In this document: positions 12,301 through 24,191 of the stretch, piece by piece
Position numbering within the stretch: position 1 is the stretch's first letter
Layout: every line of letters starts with the position of its first letter
Assembly (NCBI GenBank): GCA_949358305.1
Contig: OX442314.1
Span: 16,485,060-16,549,059, forward strand
DNA from: Strigamia acuminata
Taxonomy: Eukaryota; Arthropoda; Chilopoda; Geophilomorpha; Linotaeniidae
Length of the DNA: 64,000 bases
Direction of reading: 5' to 3'
Notes under the pieces: model-generated
The model's database searches: none
What the model saw: only the letters and a program-made list of their open reading frames with translations
What the model was told of the DNA's origin: nothing
Program-made: the position numbers and the translations under genes

Positions 12301-13975
12301 ATTGTAATTAAATTTTGATGATTTTAATTTTTAGTCCAATCGGTTTGTCAATCGGTTTCACGAAGATAGGAAAACGAAATTGAGTTTGATTTTGGATAAC
12401 GAACGATGGAAACAGGCGGACGTTCCTTCAGAATTCCAAGAATTAGTCGATCACATTGCTGAGACCGGTGAATTAGCTGTGCCTAAAAAAGTTTCTGAAA
12501 CAGGTATTAAAATAAAATGAAAAATATTAGAATCATCAAACACTAAATTTCTCTTTACAGATTTATGTGAAGCAAAACAACCAAAAGAATATCTTTTTAT
12601 TAACGGTGAAAAATATGCAGTTGTAGGGTAAAAACTAAACAAATACTGTACAATTTTTTTGCATGAGACAATTCTTATGTGTATTTATTTCTGTAGCACT
12701 GTTCTTTTGCTGCTTAAAATGGTAATAGAATACTGTTATTGTATTAGCAATGTTCCATCGTTTACTCCAGATTTGCTTACTCGGCTTGTTGATTTATTAA
12801 AGGTTAAAAATACTATAACTGATGACGAATGGAGTTATATAATTAGTTTAAATTTTATTTTACAGTTATTTAATTCCCGTACATGCCAACTTGTTTTGGG
12901 TGCTGGAGCTTTACAATTAATTGGGTTGAAGAGCATAACGACGAGAAATTTAGGTAAATAAAAAGTTACGTACTTTAAGGGTTAAAGGTGTTTATTCATT
13001 TTGCTCGTTCGCAGCATTAGCATCACGATGTCTTCAGTTAATGTTAAGGTACATTCCTCTTGTTAAAGCGCATTTTAAGGCTAAATTGTCCTTAAAAAGT
13101 ATTCATCTAGTAAAACACTTTGATCAACTTTCTAAGGTTAAACATTAACTCGAATTGATTCATAAGGAAAAAATTACAATATTTATTTATTTATTCAAAT
13201 AAAGGATTACAGCGACCATGTTGAAGAGATTGTTGCAAAACTGATATCCATAGTCGATAGCATAACAGAATTAGAATTAACCAAAGTAAATATTTAATTT
13301 CGGTGTCATTGCGCCGTTTCGTTGCGATTTATCGTCCGAAGCTACATTTTTACTAATTCTAGTATAGTTGTGAATGACAGTAAACCCAAACATAACCTGG
13401 GTCAATTGTATACAGTATTTTACGTACACAACTGTACTGGAATTGATACAATACTACCTCATGTTATGAAGTTGGCTAGATTTTCTTCGGAACGGAAATT
13501 GTTGAACGAAATGAAGCGCAAATTATTTGGAATCACGTTGCAAACACTTGTTACGAATGTTTGTGAACATGAGTTGCACTTTATTTGCATTTTAGTGGGA
13601 AGTGAAACCCCCCGTGCCTTCATTAGCATTTAGAAATATCTGTAAACAAATGGCAAAATTCCACGAGGCGCTTCTTGAGTTATTACCAGAGGATCAGATT
13701 AGAGAATTATTAAAGAAAATCACCACTTCGTTTCAAGTCATATTAGGAAAACAACTACAAAAAAGGAACGTGATTAATGACGGTGGACCACAACACGCGT
13801 AAGTGATTGATTTTTGTAAAAAAAAAATAATAATAATAAAAAATTGTATCAAACTGCATTGTGTTTTTTCAGATTAATTACGTCTGAACTAGCATTTTAT
13901 ACTCGAAATTTAAAAGATCTGAAAGTTGTTAAACTAGAAATCGACTTTTCGACAAGTATATGGAACGGCACTTGA
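9321..13975 (+). CDS. VPS54: VPS54, GARP complex subunit
   Basis: Subunit of the Golgi-associated retrograde protein complex (VPS51-54), which tethers endosome-derived vesicles at the trans-Golgi. I can join 22 exons: 9321-9818, 9881-9962, 10027-10064, 10120-10260, 10324-10466, 10753-10852, 10915-11057, 11115-11241, 11309-11416, 11479-11534, 11601-11697, 11755-11873, 11935-12067, 12139-12270, 12335-12503, 12561-12627, 12697-12802, 12866-12953, 13015-13136, 13205-13285, 13596-13798, 13873-13975, giving 951 residues (human about 977). The N-terminus has a C2H2-like block (CSICPQ...HLREYHC), then WTVYCSTQNLPAVLNDPSRG and PKIFLQPTF. The C-terminus has RLVDLLK, FNSRTCQLVLGAGALQL, PPVPSLAFRNICKQMAKFHE and NVINDGGPQHA, all VPS54 hallmarks. 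The first in-frame ATG is at 9321. Confidence 0.96.
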
Positions 13976-16030
13976 ACCGAATGCAGATTTAATTAATTTT
14001 TCTCTCATGTTTTGTTGCCATAATTATACACATTCTCAAAATGTAATTTATCAGGTTATATAAAATGGAGATGATTTTTATGCCGCATTAAAATGCCGCC
14101 GCGTGTTTTCATGTTTAGACCTGGGAATTTATTCACACGAGCTTAAACTCTTTTCACCACATCTTTCCTCCAACTCCTTTGAAACGTTTGTGTCTCTTAA
14201 CAAAGTGTTCTTTGTTTGCACAATTTTTTCTAGCCGTTTAACCAGCCGTTTACTCGCCAGTGCAAACAATTGAGACAAGAAAGTGAGCATACACAGGTGG
14301 GACCAAATCAAATATCTTAAGTTCCCTAATCGATCCCTTTTCCCGCCCATGTGAATTCAGAAGCGTGGGGTTTTAAGTGCTCTTCACATCATTTACACAG
14401 GGACTTTTAGATAATGTGAAACTCAGTTCGTAGGTATTTTGCAAGTAAACAAAACAAAATGGCCGAAAAAGAAAATGCGTGAGCAAAAAAAGTATATGTG
14501 CACAATCGAAATAAATCGAATTAAATTAAATTTTTTTTTATATATATTTAAAAAACAGGTTGTATTTTTAATTCCCCAAAACCTTAACCTGAAATAGCCC
14601 TACAGTACATTTAATCCCATTATCCCATGTATACAGTACGTATAATACAGCGATCTGTCACATCGCATAAGTACTATGCATTCAATCGACTGTCATTATA
14701 TTTTATGTCCACAAAGTACAAACCGCATAGGCCTTGCCCCTGCAAAGAACTCCGATTATAAAAGAAAATAAAAAATGAATAAAAAATAGAGGACCGTTGT
14801 ACAACAAGGTAGGTCCTAATACGCTTAGTGCTTATAATGCGTGAAGAAAATAATAGTGCATTCAATATAGAGGAAGACTCGTCATGATTGGATCAGTTTA
14901 CTCGAGTTTCCCTTTTTGTCCTCGAGTTATGGGGGTTTCGCCGGTCTAGTTGCATATTGATTGTTAACTCCATTCACAAGCCATTACTGTGTTGAACTTT
15001 GGATTGGGGCATTGCAGCTGCTACGTCTAATCGGTCGAACGCATTAACTTACTCTAAGTCGATGAGTACACTCGCCGCTGGCCAAGAATCACTGTTTTCT
15101 CACCGATTGGTCAATTTATACAATTGTTAGTGGCTGGTGCGATGGTCGTATACACACTTTTGATGTTATTTCTTAATATTTTAATATTTTATGGTTAAAA
15201 ATTTCTTTATTATTATCGTTATTCGCATAAAATAAGCGATCATCTCTAGGTATTGTTCTGAGCTTTGGTTTTCTATAGAAACGGTTAGCTAAACTAAACA
15301 TTAGCAGCTTGGTGCACTTTGTAATTGAAATGCTTGGTGAATGTCAACACAAAACTGCGATGGGGTTTTGTGAGAAATAATAACAAATGAGGCAAGGCGT
15401 GAAAGATAAGCAGGGAGAAGTTCTTTCGCTTAATGCACCACTTGAAGAAACAATTGCCTGTAGATTATACAACGCTTTGTTTTTATAACCGATGAAATCA
15501 AGTTCGAACTACACTTGTCAGCCATCCAAAGGAATTCATCCCAATTTCAATTCCAGAAAGATACAAAAAACAAAAACCTAATATTTTTCTTCAGAAAATA
15601 AAAAAAAATCATTAATTCAATATTTTTATTTGCAAAAATAAAAAAATATTGAAAAAAATTTCAACAAAAACTCAATTTTTGTGTTTAAATTAAAGATACT
15701 AATAAAAGGATAATAGTTTATGATTTCTAGGTAGGCAACTTACAATTTGCGGGCTCCACTTCTCTGCAGCCCACTTATTGCGATTGGTTCTGGCTACTTT
15801 ATCACTCCCCAATCCCATTGGCTGCAGCATTAGTTTTCACCCCGAGGCGGAACCATCCTCCCAATGAGTGACAAGAAACTTGTATTCTACTACTACATCT
15901 TCATTTTAACTCGCTCCATCACAGCAGACAGTCAAACTCGTTTGTTTCTCACTTGAAAGTGGCTTCGACAAATTCACAACACACCCAACCGTCAGACCCT
16001 GTGGTCACCTTTGCGTCAAATTCGAGAAAC
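13976..16030. promoter_or_regulatory. Region upstream of goosecoid
   Basis: About 2 kb with no supported gene. Small ORFs at 14129-14350 and 14674-14865 on the minus strand look accidental. GC-richer patches (about 14130-14420 and 14880-15140) alternate with AT-rich runs such as 14530-14560 and 15590-15700, which is typical of enhancer-bearing DNA beside a developmental gene. A TAATCCC, the type of site bound by Lys50 homeodomains such as Goosecoid, lies at about 14612. This is a regulatory reading by position, not proof. Confidence 0.45.
15783..15865. promoter_or_regulatory. Cluster of four CCAAT pentamers in the gsc proximal promoter
   Basis: ATTGG/CCAAT occurs at 15783-15787 (minus), 15809-15813 (plus), 15817-15821 (minus) and 15861-15865 (plus), about 170-250 bp before the gsc start codon. 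NF-Y-type factors bind CCAAT boxes. The local GC is higher than around it, which suggests the core or proximal promoter. Confidence 0.4.
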
Positions 16031-18525
16031 ATGATGACACCTCACTGGTCCCTTTCTGTCCACCCCCGTGCGAATGGAGGGATGACATATCTCCCTAGTC
16101 CTGTCACACCCTTTCCTTATTATTTTAGTACTGACCATTTCAAACAGTCCGGCTTACTAAACATGCCACCCTCACTATTTACCATTGATAACATACTCGC
16201 GCCACGACCCAGGCCGTCTGCGTGTCCCGTTGTCCCGACGTCCACATTTCCTCATTTCGCTCACGGACCAATTTGCAGTCAAGAGTATTTACGTAAGTTT
16301 CCATTTTTTTTAAAAAGAAATTGAGAGAAAATAAAGAAATTAGTCACTGTTTTAGCAAGTTTTAAACATTTTTGTTGTGTTCATCTTATTTTGCAGCTTA
16401 TTCGTCGGTGTTGGCCAATTGTTTGTCGTCATCCTTCTCCTTGCAAAGTAATATCCCAAAAAGAAAACGAAGACATCGAACAATATTCACCGAGGAACAA
16501 TTGGAGCAATTGGAAGCGACTTTTGACAAAACGCACTATCCTGATGTCCTATTGAGAGAAGAACTGGCCATGAAGATTGATCTTAAAGAAGAAAGAGTCG
16601 AAGTAAGAAATTTTTATTTTTTTAAATTTTTTTTTTTAAATTTCCGAAATTGAAAGACAAAAAAAACCAATATTTTTAAGTATGCTATATGGTAGTGGAC
16701 TTTATGTAGTTCTTCGGACACTAATAAAAGTCGGACGTTTCCATTGAACATGGGAAACAAACCATCTGTGCTAACATTTTTGAACTCGATATCAATCTGC
16801 CTATATGGAAAAGTATAGATATTTCAAGTCTTTGAAGACAGAATGAATCCACTGTTGATTTTGAGTGCCGACTTCATTAAAGAACTAATCCTTATGCACA
16901 GGCCTTTGGGCCAGGTGGGTGTGCGCATGTGCAAACATCCTGCGGCCCAGTGAAGGGCTCTGATTGTTGACATTGGAGACAAACTCATTTCGAGACTGCT
17001 CCATTGAAATAATATTTTGGTAATCAGGTTAATTTGTTACAAAAGACAACACGGTAATTGTTTTAAGTGGATTTGTTATTGCCTCCAGTTACCGCGATGC
17101 CACGTGTCATTATCCCAGATTGAGGTTTAATTAAAAATAAGTCGGTTTATAATAAACACGAGACGAGTGGAAGGAAAGGATTGTCTTAAGAAATAAATAA
17201 CACGCTTGCGACGACGACGTTAATGCAGAATCAATCAATCAATGGGAGGAAAAAGTTTGTTGTGTTGCGGCGCTCGACTTCCCTGCATCACTTTTCAGTT
17301 TGAGTCGTCTCCATTGGGTAATTTAGCGGCGAAATAAGTGAATTATCAGTCCATTTCGTTATGAGAACATCGAGTTTTTGTGTCAGTGAAAAACATTGCC
17401 TCTAGGTCAATGTATAATCCAGATTTGAAGTAAATCCATAACGTATTTACGGCTGAATCACAATATATAGCTTTTTTCCAATCTGTGGAAGATGTTTTGG
17501 TTGTGCGCATAAGAAGCTTAGCACATAGCTTTAATCTAAATGAAAAAATATCAAACATCAAATATTATATGGCTCGCGGATACACCGCGTGGAAAAATAA
17601 TATGAAAAACAATTACTATACACTCGTATGTAGGGACCTTGACTTGATACGAAGAATATTTGCTTGCAAATTGGTTTTTATCAATAAAATTCATTTAATA
17701 TCAACAAGTTTGTTATCCACACTGTCAAATTCAGGCATCACATATAGGTTTTGATCAGTTTTCCAATTGCATAAAGTACTTGACGTCTTTTGTGGATGAA
17801 GCAGCGAATGAACATCGTTTGGTGTCATAGCCTCTTGACAACTGGTTGCTACGGGAAACGTGACAAAGAACCAATAGGCAGGCGACTCAAATGATTAGTC
17901 GGCTGATCACAGATCTAATCGAGCGTGGAATGGAGATGAGGCGCCACCAAGCATTTGACCATCAGGGTCTTTGTGAAGAGTGCAGCTGCTGCACTCTACT
18001 TTGAAATTGCTTCTGATTTCTGTCATTGACAAACAATTAAGTGACAAATCATCACCGTTTAGATTGGGTTACTTGTGAAAAATCAAAATAAATATGCAAA
18101 TACATAAATATGCACATCGAATTAAAAAATAAAACGTTTTTTTCTAGGTGTGGTTCAAAAATCGGCGCGCTAAATGGAGGAAACAAAAAAGAGAGGAACA
18201 GGAAAGGCTTCGCAAGATGCAGGAAGCAGCCAGCACAGTCTCAGCATCGACGTCCGAAAATGCGGTGAATTTAAGCGCGGACAATGAAGACGATTGCAAC
18301 GCCGAATCACCTCGTGTGGTTTCTTCGCCGACACCATCGCGCAATTCGCTAACCACAACGTCGCCGATTGTTTACTATCATCGCGCTGATCCGAGCTTGT
18401 TTGTCGATAGTGATTCCAGCTCTGTGAATCCCATCAGTTTGTATCGGCCGTCATCGACGCTCGCAGTTACAAATCCAACGAAGAAAAGAAAATTAAGCGA
18501 AAATTCGGACATCGATGTCGATTAA
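16031..18525 (+). CDS. gsc: Goosecoid homeobox transcription factor
   Basis: Paired-class, Lys50 homeodomain repressor used in axial and foregut/head patterning. Three exons, 16031-16292, 16397-16602 and 18148-18525, give 281 residues. Residues about 49-60 carry the Goosecoid Groucho-binding eh1/GEH motif, [12 protein letters not shown]. The homeodomain spans about 111-170 ([14 protein letters not shown]...); helix 3 reads [16 protein letters not shown] with Lys at homeodomain position 50. An intron splits the homeodomain between VE and VW (positions 46/47), the usual goosecoid position. The C-terminal 120 residues are Ser/Thr-rich with a basic patch KKRKLSE. The open frame extends upstream without an ATG, so 16031 (or Met2 at 16034) is the start. 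Intron 2 is 1545 bp. AATAAA lies at 18736-18741 and 18757-18762. Confidence 0.96.
16603..18147 (+). other. gsc: Goosecoid intron 2
   Basis: A 1.5-kb intron, about 15 times longer than gsc intron 1. It holds no supported exon; the ORFs at 17346-17561 and 17485-17754 lie on opposite strands and have no family features. GC-richer stretches at about 16880-17110 and 17820-17960 and an ACTAATCC at about 16885 make it a candidate for intronic enhancers. Confidence 0.45.
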
Positions 18526-21500
18526 TTTAATTTTCTATAACTTTCTAATGTGCTGTCAACTATTAAATTAGTTCCTGTTAATTGTAAAACAAATGTGTAT
18601 ACACAAAATGTGTGATTAAGTTTGTATAGTGCGTTGTATAAGGAAAAAAAATTAATCAATTTTTGCATTTCGCTTGAGTCAAAATGATGTAAATAGTGCT
18701 TGTTATTAATTAATGTAAATTATTGCACTCGTATTAATAAATTTATTATACTAATGAATAAATCTGTGTCTTTATATATATATACAGTCCCAAGAATTTC
18801 ATGAGTCTTGTATATTTTCTCAAAAAGTTATATAGATTGCTATATAGCACTCTTATTTCCTGTTCAATCAACGGTGTTTGGATGATGTATTGAAGCTTTC
18901 AATCCTCACTGTACAGCTTCGTTGGCTCTAATCATTGAATCCTGTTAGTTTCTCCTAAAGTGGAAATTTTATCGAGTATCCATGATGGGCTTCTCTGTGG
19001 GTGCACAGACGGAGACCTTAGAAAATTCAGTGTGATAACAAATCTCTTTGTTGTTGTTTTTCTAATTCACATATCGGCCTACAGATAAACATGAATTAAT
19101 TTCGTCAAGACCTTGAAAGGGTTCTCTACTATTTTTTTCCCTTCGCATGTAAGTCAGGCTTTTAATTTAATATAATATTTTTTTTTTTAAATTAAATTAA
19201 AAAAGACCACATTTATGGTTTCAGATCCTTGATTATAATCAAACGTTGAAAGAAAATTGAAATTTGTATTATTTTTTACATTGCAAAAAGAAAAGTACTC
19301 ATATTAAAAAAAAAAAAAAAGAGAATATTAATTTCAATCAATAATAATTTTTTTTCGTTCCGTTTTTGTATCGAGGTTATTTGAATTTCCAATAAAGTTA
19401 ATCCGTTTTGATCCTTTCCGTGGTTCGATTAGCAGTTGCGTATTAGAACACTTTGCAGATCACGAATGCACATCCTTGCGGAGACGAGATGTGACGTCGC
19501 GAGTCGTTTTCAATTGGCGGGTTTTGCTAAACCCCACCCTGTGGGCCATTGTGGTTTAAGTATATGACAATTAGGTAGAGAAATTGAAATGGAAAATTCA
19601 TGAATTTGGAAATTGGGCTGTGAGCTCAAGTTAAGATAAGAAAGTTTTGCGAATTTATTTTTCTATTCCTAAGTCCGAAGTAAGCTGTACCAAGCAGCTG
19701 CAGGCAAAGATAGGCTTCATAAATGCTAATAGATATGTTTGCATTATAACTGTAAATGAACGTCCAAAGAAGGCTTACCAGTCTTCTTTCTTTTTATTAA
19801 ACTCACTTTTCTGCATTGAAATTATTGTTACTTTAAAAATAAAAATAATAAAACTATCATTTCCAAGATTTTCACAAGCAGTTAAACAAGTCTTTCGTGT
19901 TGATTTAACTCAAACGTGATCAAATTTCAAACTTGTCTCAAAATCATCTTGTTGAGTGCAATTTTCCTGCCATAAGAGCGGCGTCTTTAGATCTCAATCA
20001 AGATTAGTGCAGGTAACGGATTAACCTCATGGGGTAAGCTGTTAAACGTGATACTTTTCAGTAGTTTTGTGATAGGAATTTAAAAACACTTTGTTTATAC
20101 AAACATTGAGTATATAAGTGATTTTTTTTAAAGAAAAAATTAATGATTATAATGAGAATATGCATCTTATTCTATTTTGTCTGAAAATTTCAAAAACATT
20201 TAAAAGAAACCGTAAATTTAAAAGCAAAATATTATTTTTAATTAAATGCTGTTGTTGAGATCGTGTTTCCAACATCCTTCGAAGAAAAGGGAGAGAGAGA
20301 AGTAAGGGGAGAAAAGAGTACATACAGTTAGCCCACCCAGGGTTGGTCTAGAGGTGACCACAATAGAAACCATGTTTGCGGCTCTGCCGCCTTCATCAGA
20401 AGGACCAACGTACGGAAGAGCTTTTCACTCATCTGGAATAGGCTTATTAACATTTGTTGAAAAAAGATTGGGTGGCTGCAAATCCATATATCTGCCCGAT
20501 CTCAGCCAAAACAAAATGAAACGAAAAACTTTCAAATTGTAAGAAAACACACAAATACACTTTTAAAAAAATACTCCGTAATTAATTGTTATAACATAGA
20601 AGTAGCAATAATGTATAGTTTACTTTCTCGGTCTTATTAGAGGCTTAGCTTCCTTTAAACCTAATTACCATATTCCCCAAGGTGTAGTCAAAAGCTTAGA
20701 CGTATTAGGCATTTACAGTAACGCCCAACTACTAATTAGGGGGACGGTTAAGTAATTAGTGTTTCAACTGAATGGACCCAAGCAGGAAGTTAATTATTTT
20801 TTAACACAGGAAACGAACGATTTGATAAGTTGAAACTTTCGATATATTCAGATTAGATGGCAGCAAACATGAAATTTATTTGCTTGCATGGAAAAAATAT
20901 TTAAATTTCCACATTTTTCTCAAAGGACAACGTGTGCTTGAGGTTAACGTTGGGTGGTTTCGATCGATTTAAACTGAGCATTTGATACCTTTAGATAAAA
21001 CCTCTTTTTTCTTTCTCGTTCTATACAGGTGCGAACAGCTCATTTTAGTTTGTGGTTAAGTATCAAGGGTGCTCGGTGCTTTTCCATACCCTTACAAGCC
21101 AAGCCCTATTCAATCCTCTTGTAGCGTGGACTGGCCATACAAGTTTGAATACAAGAGTGAAAAAAATAGTCATGTCTGCGTATTATCCACCAACATGTTG
21201 TTCTATTCAATGGATCTTGCCATGTACAAGTAAAACTAATCACCTCGTTACCACAACACGTAGAGTTTCACTGCAAGACCCCCGCTGCTGTGTAGAGAGG
21301 ACAAAACGTACAAACAGAGGATTATTCTGGGGGTAATCCAAGGTGGAACCAGTTGGCTCAGCCAATGGGAGAGCTGCTTAGGATTGGTTAATCCAATGCT
21401 GGACGCCGCTCGCCACCTGCTGACTCGGAGCAGAATGATAAAAGATTTAACCGATGAATTAAAATTGCCTGTCATTCATAATTGAATAACAAAAATATTG

Positions 21501-24191
21501 ACTTTGGCCAATGTTTTTATTTCATATATGCTGGACAAAGTAATTAAACTCTACTTAATTAAATTCTCTACAAGTACAATATTGTGTGCACTGGTTTTAT
21601 TTTATTCTACGATGTTAAGAATGGATGGTTTGCTGTATACACAAACACTTAAGAAAAATGTAAGTGAGCAGTTTCTTTATTGAGTTGTCAATGCTGAGGC
21701 AGGAACTTGTCTCTTTGATGAACACTGAACTGGAAAAGAGAGCGTTCTCGTGCGAGAAATTTGTTGGCCGCCCACACCCCCAAGTGTTTGAAGATTTCGA
21801 GTATATGGCTTCAAGTCGTTTAGAGAAAACTAATTAGATTACAACTTGGATTTTGAGACACATAATTTTTAATTCGACAAAAAATATAGATGTTAAAATT
21901 CGTTTTAAAAGAAAACTTTAAAAAAAAATAAAAGCTGATCGCGGTGCACACATTTTACATGCAAAAATTAATTCTTAGGTGCATCCTTTAAGATTTTGTT
22001 TTACAAAAGAAGACTTAAAACAACAAATTTGTGCATTTCCGGACAACTTAACACATAATTGAACGCATCTTTTTTGAAGTGAACAATTTACAATTAATGT
22101 GTTGCATTTAGTATTTTTATTTTAAAAATAATTCATGGTAGACACTTATTTTAAAAAAAACATTTTCGTAAAAAGAGAATTAAATAAATTAATCAATTTG
22201 ATTTTATCTCTATTTATTGATGGTGAGATGCAGAAAAGCCTCATCAAATGTAATATACCCACAAAGTATCGTTTTTGTTTGAATCTAAAATAAAAATTAA
22301 AATAACAACAACAAAATAGCAGAAAATGATTTTCAAATAAAATGAAAACCGTTTAACAAAATGTGTCGAAGCTAACCCTACTTCAATTGATAAAGCTGAT
22401 TGTTTTAGCACCAAACTGATGTAATGATGCCGTTCTAAGTGAAAACTCAGTATATAACATGACAGTGGGTGATCCTAATCTTTGGTGCTGTTGGTGACAT
22501 GACTTTGGCTTCACGCCGTGTTGCCTCTCATTTGTCACTTCATCCTGTCCCTTCAATAGGCAGCAAATTCCCTTTTCACTGTCTGCCAGGCGCGCCTTCT
22601 GTGCAATAGCGATCGGCTTTGAATGAAGTGGGACCACCGTGAGAGGGGGCTGCGACTGACCAACAGGGCGGGGGCCTCTTGCCCGCCCAGCCAATTAGAC
22701 TGTGTCAAATAGGGTACATGTCAAACTCAAGTTCAAATAAGCCTCAAAGTGGTTTTGATACAGCTTAATTTTTAAACCTGTTGAGAGGAATATCAATCAT
22801 AAAAATCATAATCAAATTAGGAAATGTCTAATCTGATGCTGCAACTGAGCTTATTTATCAATATTGAATTCTAAATAGTCACTTTAATGACTTTAGTTTC
22901 TTTTATAACGTGTTTTGCGTCTTTTATTTCCATTTATTTTATAAATTCGAATCAGTTAATGCTGCAAGTAAAATTTTTTCTAACATTTTTTGTTGTGCTT
23001 TGCGTATTTCTTCTTTTTTTATTTCAGATATTATCCTCGGGCCTAACAACTAAGAGCTTTCTAGCTGCAAATCTCTTCCCCTTCCTGATTATTCCCCTCT
23101 GAAGCAGGGGAAAGGGGATGAATTTCTATGGCTTGCAAGGATCACAACGCTTTGCCGGCTGCTCCACAGCCCACCAAATACTGAGCTACATTTAATAAGA
23201 CTAGACCCAACTAATCCTCCCTATATCCAGTCGGTTTTGTCAAATGATCATCCCAGGTTTGCCTTGCCTTTGCGCATACTTGGCTCTGCAATTCATAGTA
23301 TAATAGAATAAATAAGAGTGATCTACATTCTAGAATTGGATCGAACACGGAAATTGGCACCATTTAATCCAATATTAGGAAAGTTGACCGCGTAATCTGG
23401 TTTCGAACAACAGAAGGTTTGCTTGGTTTGTGTGCAGTGGACACTGTGTAGCTTATTATTCTTGTAATAACAGAACAGTTGTGTACTTTGATTTGACGAG
23501 TGAACGAAGGGAGCGATGTTTTTTCGTCATGAATTGTTCATGCACGTGTTTTTGAGGCAAATGCTGGTATCTGTTTGGACTTTGATTCGTAATTGATCCT
23601 GAAATTAATTAAAAGCAACAACATCAATTCAATTTAAGTTGTAAAAATCATATATATGTTTGTTAGACCTTTTCTTTATTGCATTGCCTTGGTTTTTGGC
23701 ATTGCAGAGAAGACGTCTCCATGTCATGTAACCAGCGTAACTAAACAACGTCACGAAAATGCAATTGTTGTTTTATCATTACTTTTATTTATATTTTTGT
23801 TTTGTTTTTTTAAATTTTATTTTATTTCTAAAATTTTATTGTAGCTTATGGGTATAAATCATGCACAAAACTTTTATAAAAATATGTTTGCTTATTTCTC
23901 CATTTCCTCTATTGTCGACCCAATGGAACATCTTCGGTCATCTAGCTTGGACGACATCCACATATTAAAAAGAGGGCCAAAAAGTCATGGATAAACCCGT
24001 GGATCAAGAACAAATAAAACCGAGCAAAAACTTGCTTTCATATCATTTGCGCCGACTGGTGCCAATATTTTCAACCACGAATTCCAAATGGCGTCGCGAA
24101 TGGCGTAGTAGAGCAAGATTTGCGCGTCTGCGCAGGAACATACACGCTCGCTCCAACCACGTGGGTCTTGTATTTTGGCGTTAACAGTAAA
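18526..24191. promoter_or_regulatory. 5.7-kb gene desert between gsc and URB1
   Basis: No supported protein gene. AT-rich runs alternate with GC-richer islands at about 20270-20480, 21050-21430, 22480-22700 and 23010-23250. TAATCC/GGATTA cores occur at about 19400, 20018, 21330, 21380-21396, 23213 and 23367. The ORFs in the islands are short, lack splice partners and show no family motif. The layout fits enhancers of gsc. The right end (about 23950-24191) is the URB1 promoter and 5' UTR. Confidence 0.45.
22480..22700. promoter_or_regulatory. GC-rich island in the gsc-URB1 intergenic region
   Basis: About 220 bp with clearly higher GC than its surroundings, including CAGGCGCGCC near 22588 and GGGCGGGGGCC near 22666, and a CCAAT near 22691. 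It is far from any start codon I recognise. A distal enhancer or an unannotated non-coding transcript start are both possible. Confidence 0.3.

Noticed and set aside
13322-13633. 103-codon plus-strand ORF overlapping VPS54
   Set aside because: It lies in the VPS54 intron between exons 20 and 21. Joining 13285 to 13596 aligns with human VPS54 without a gap, so no coding exon is needed here.
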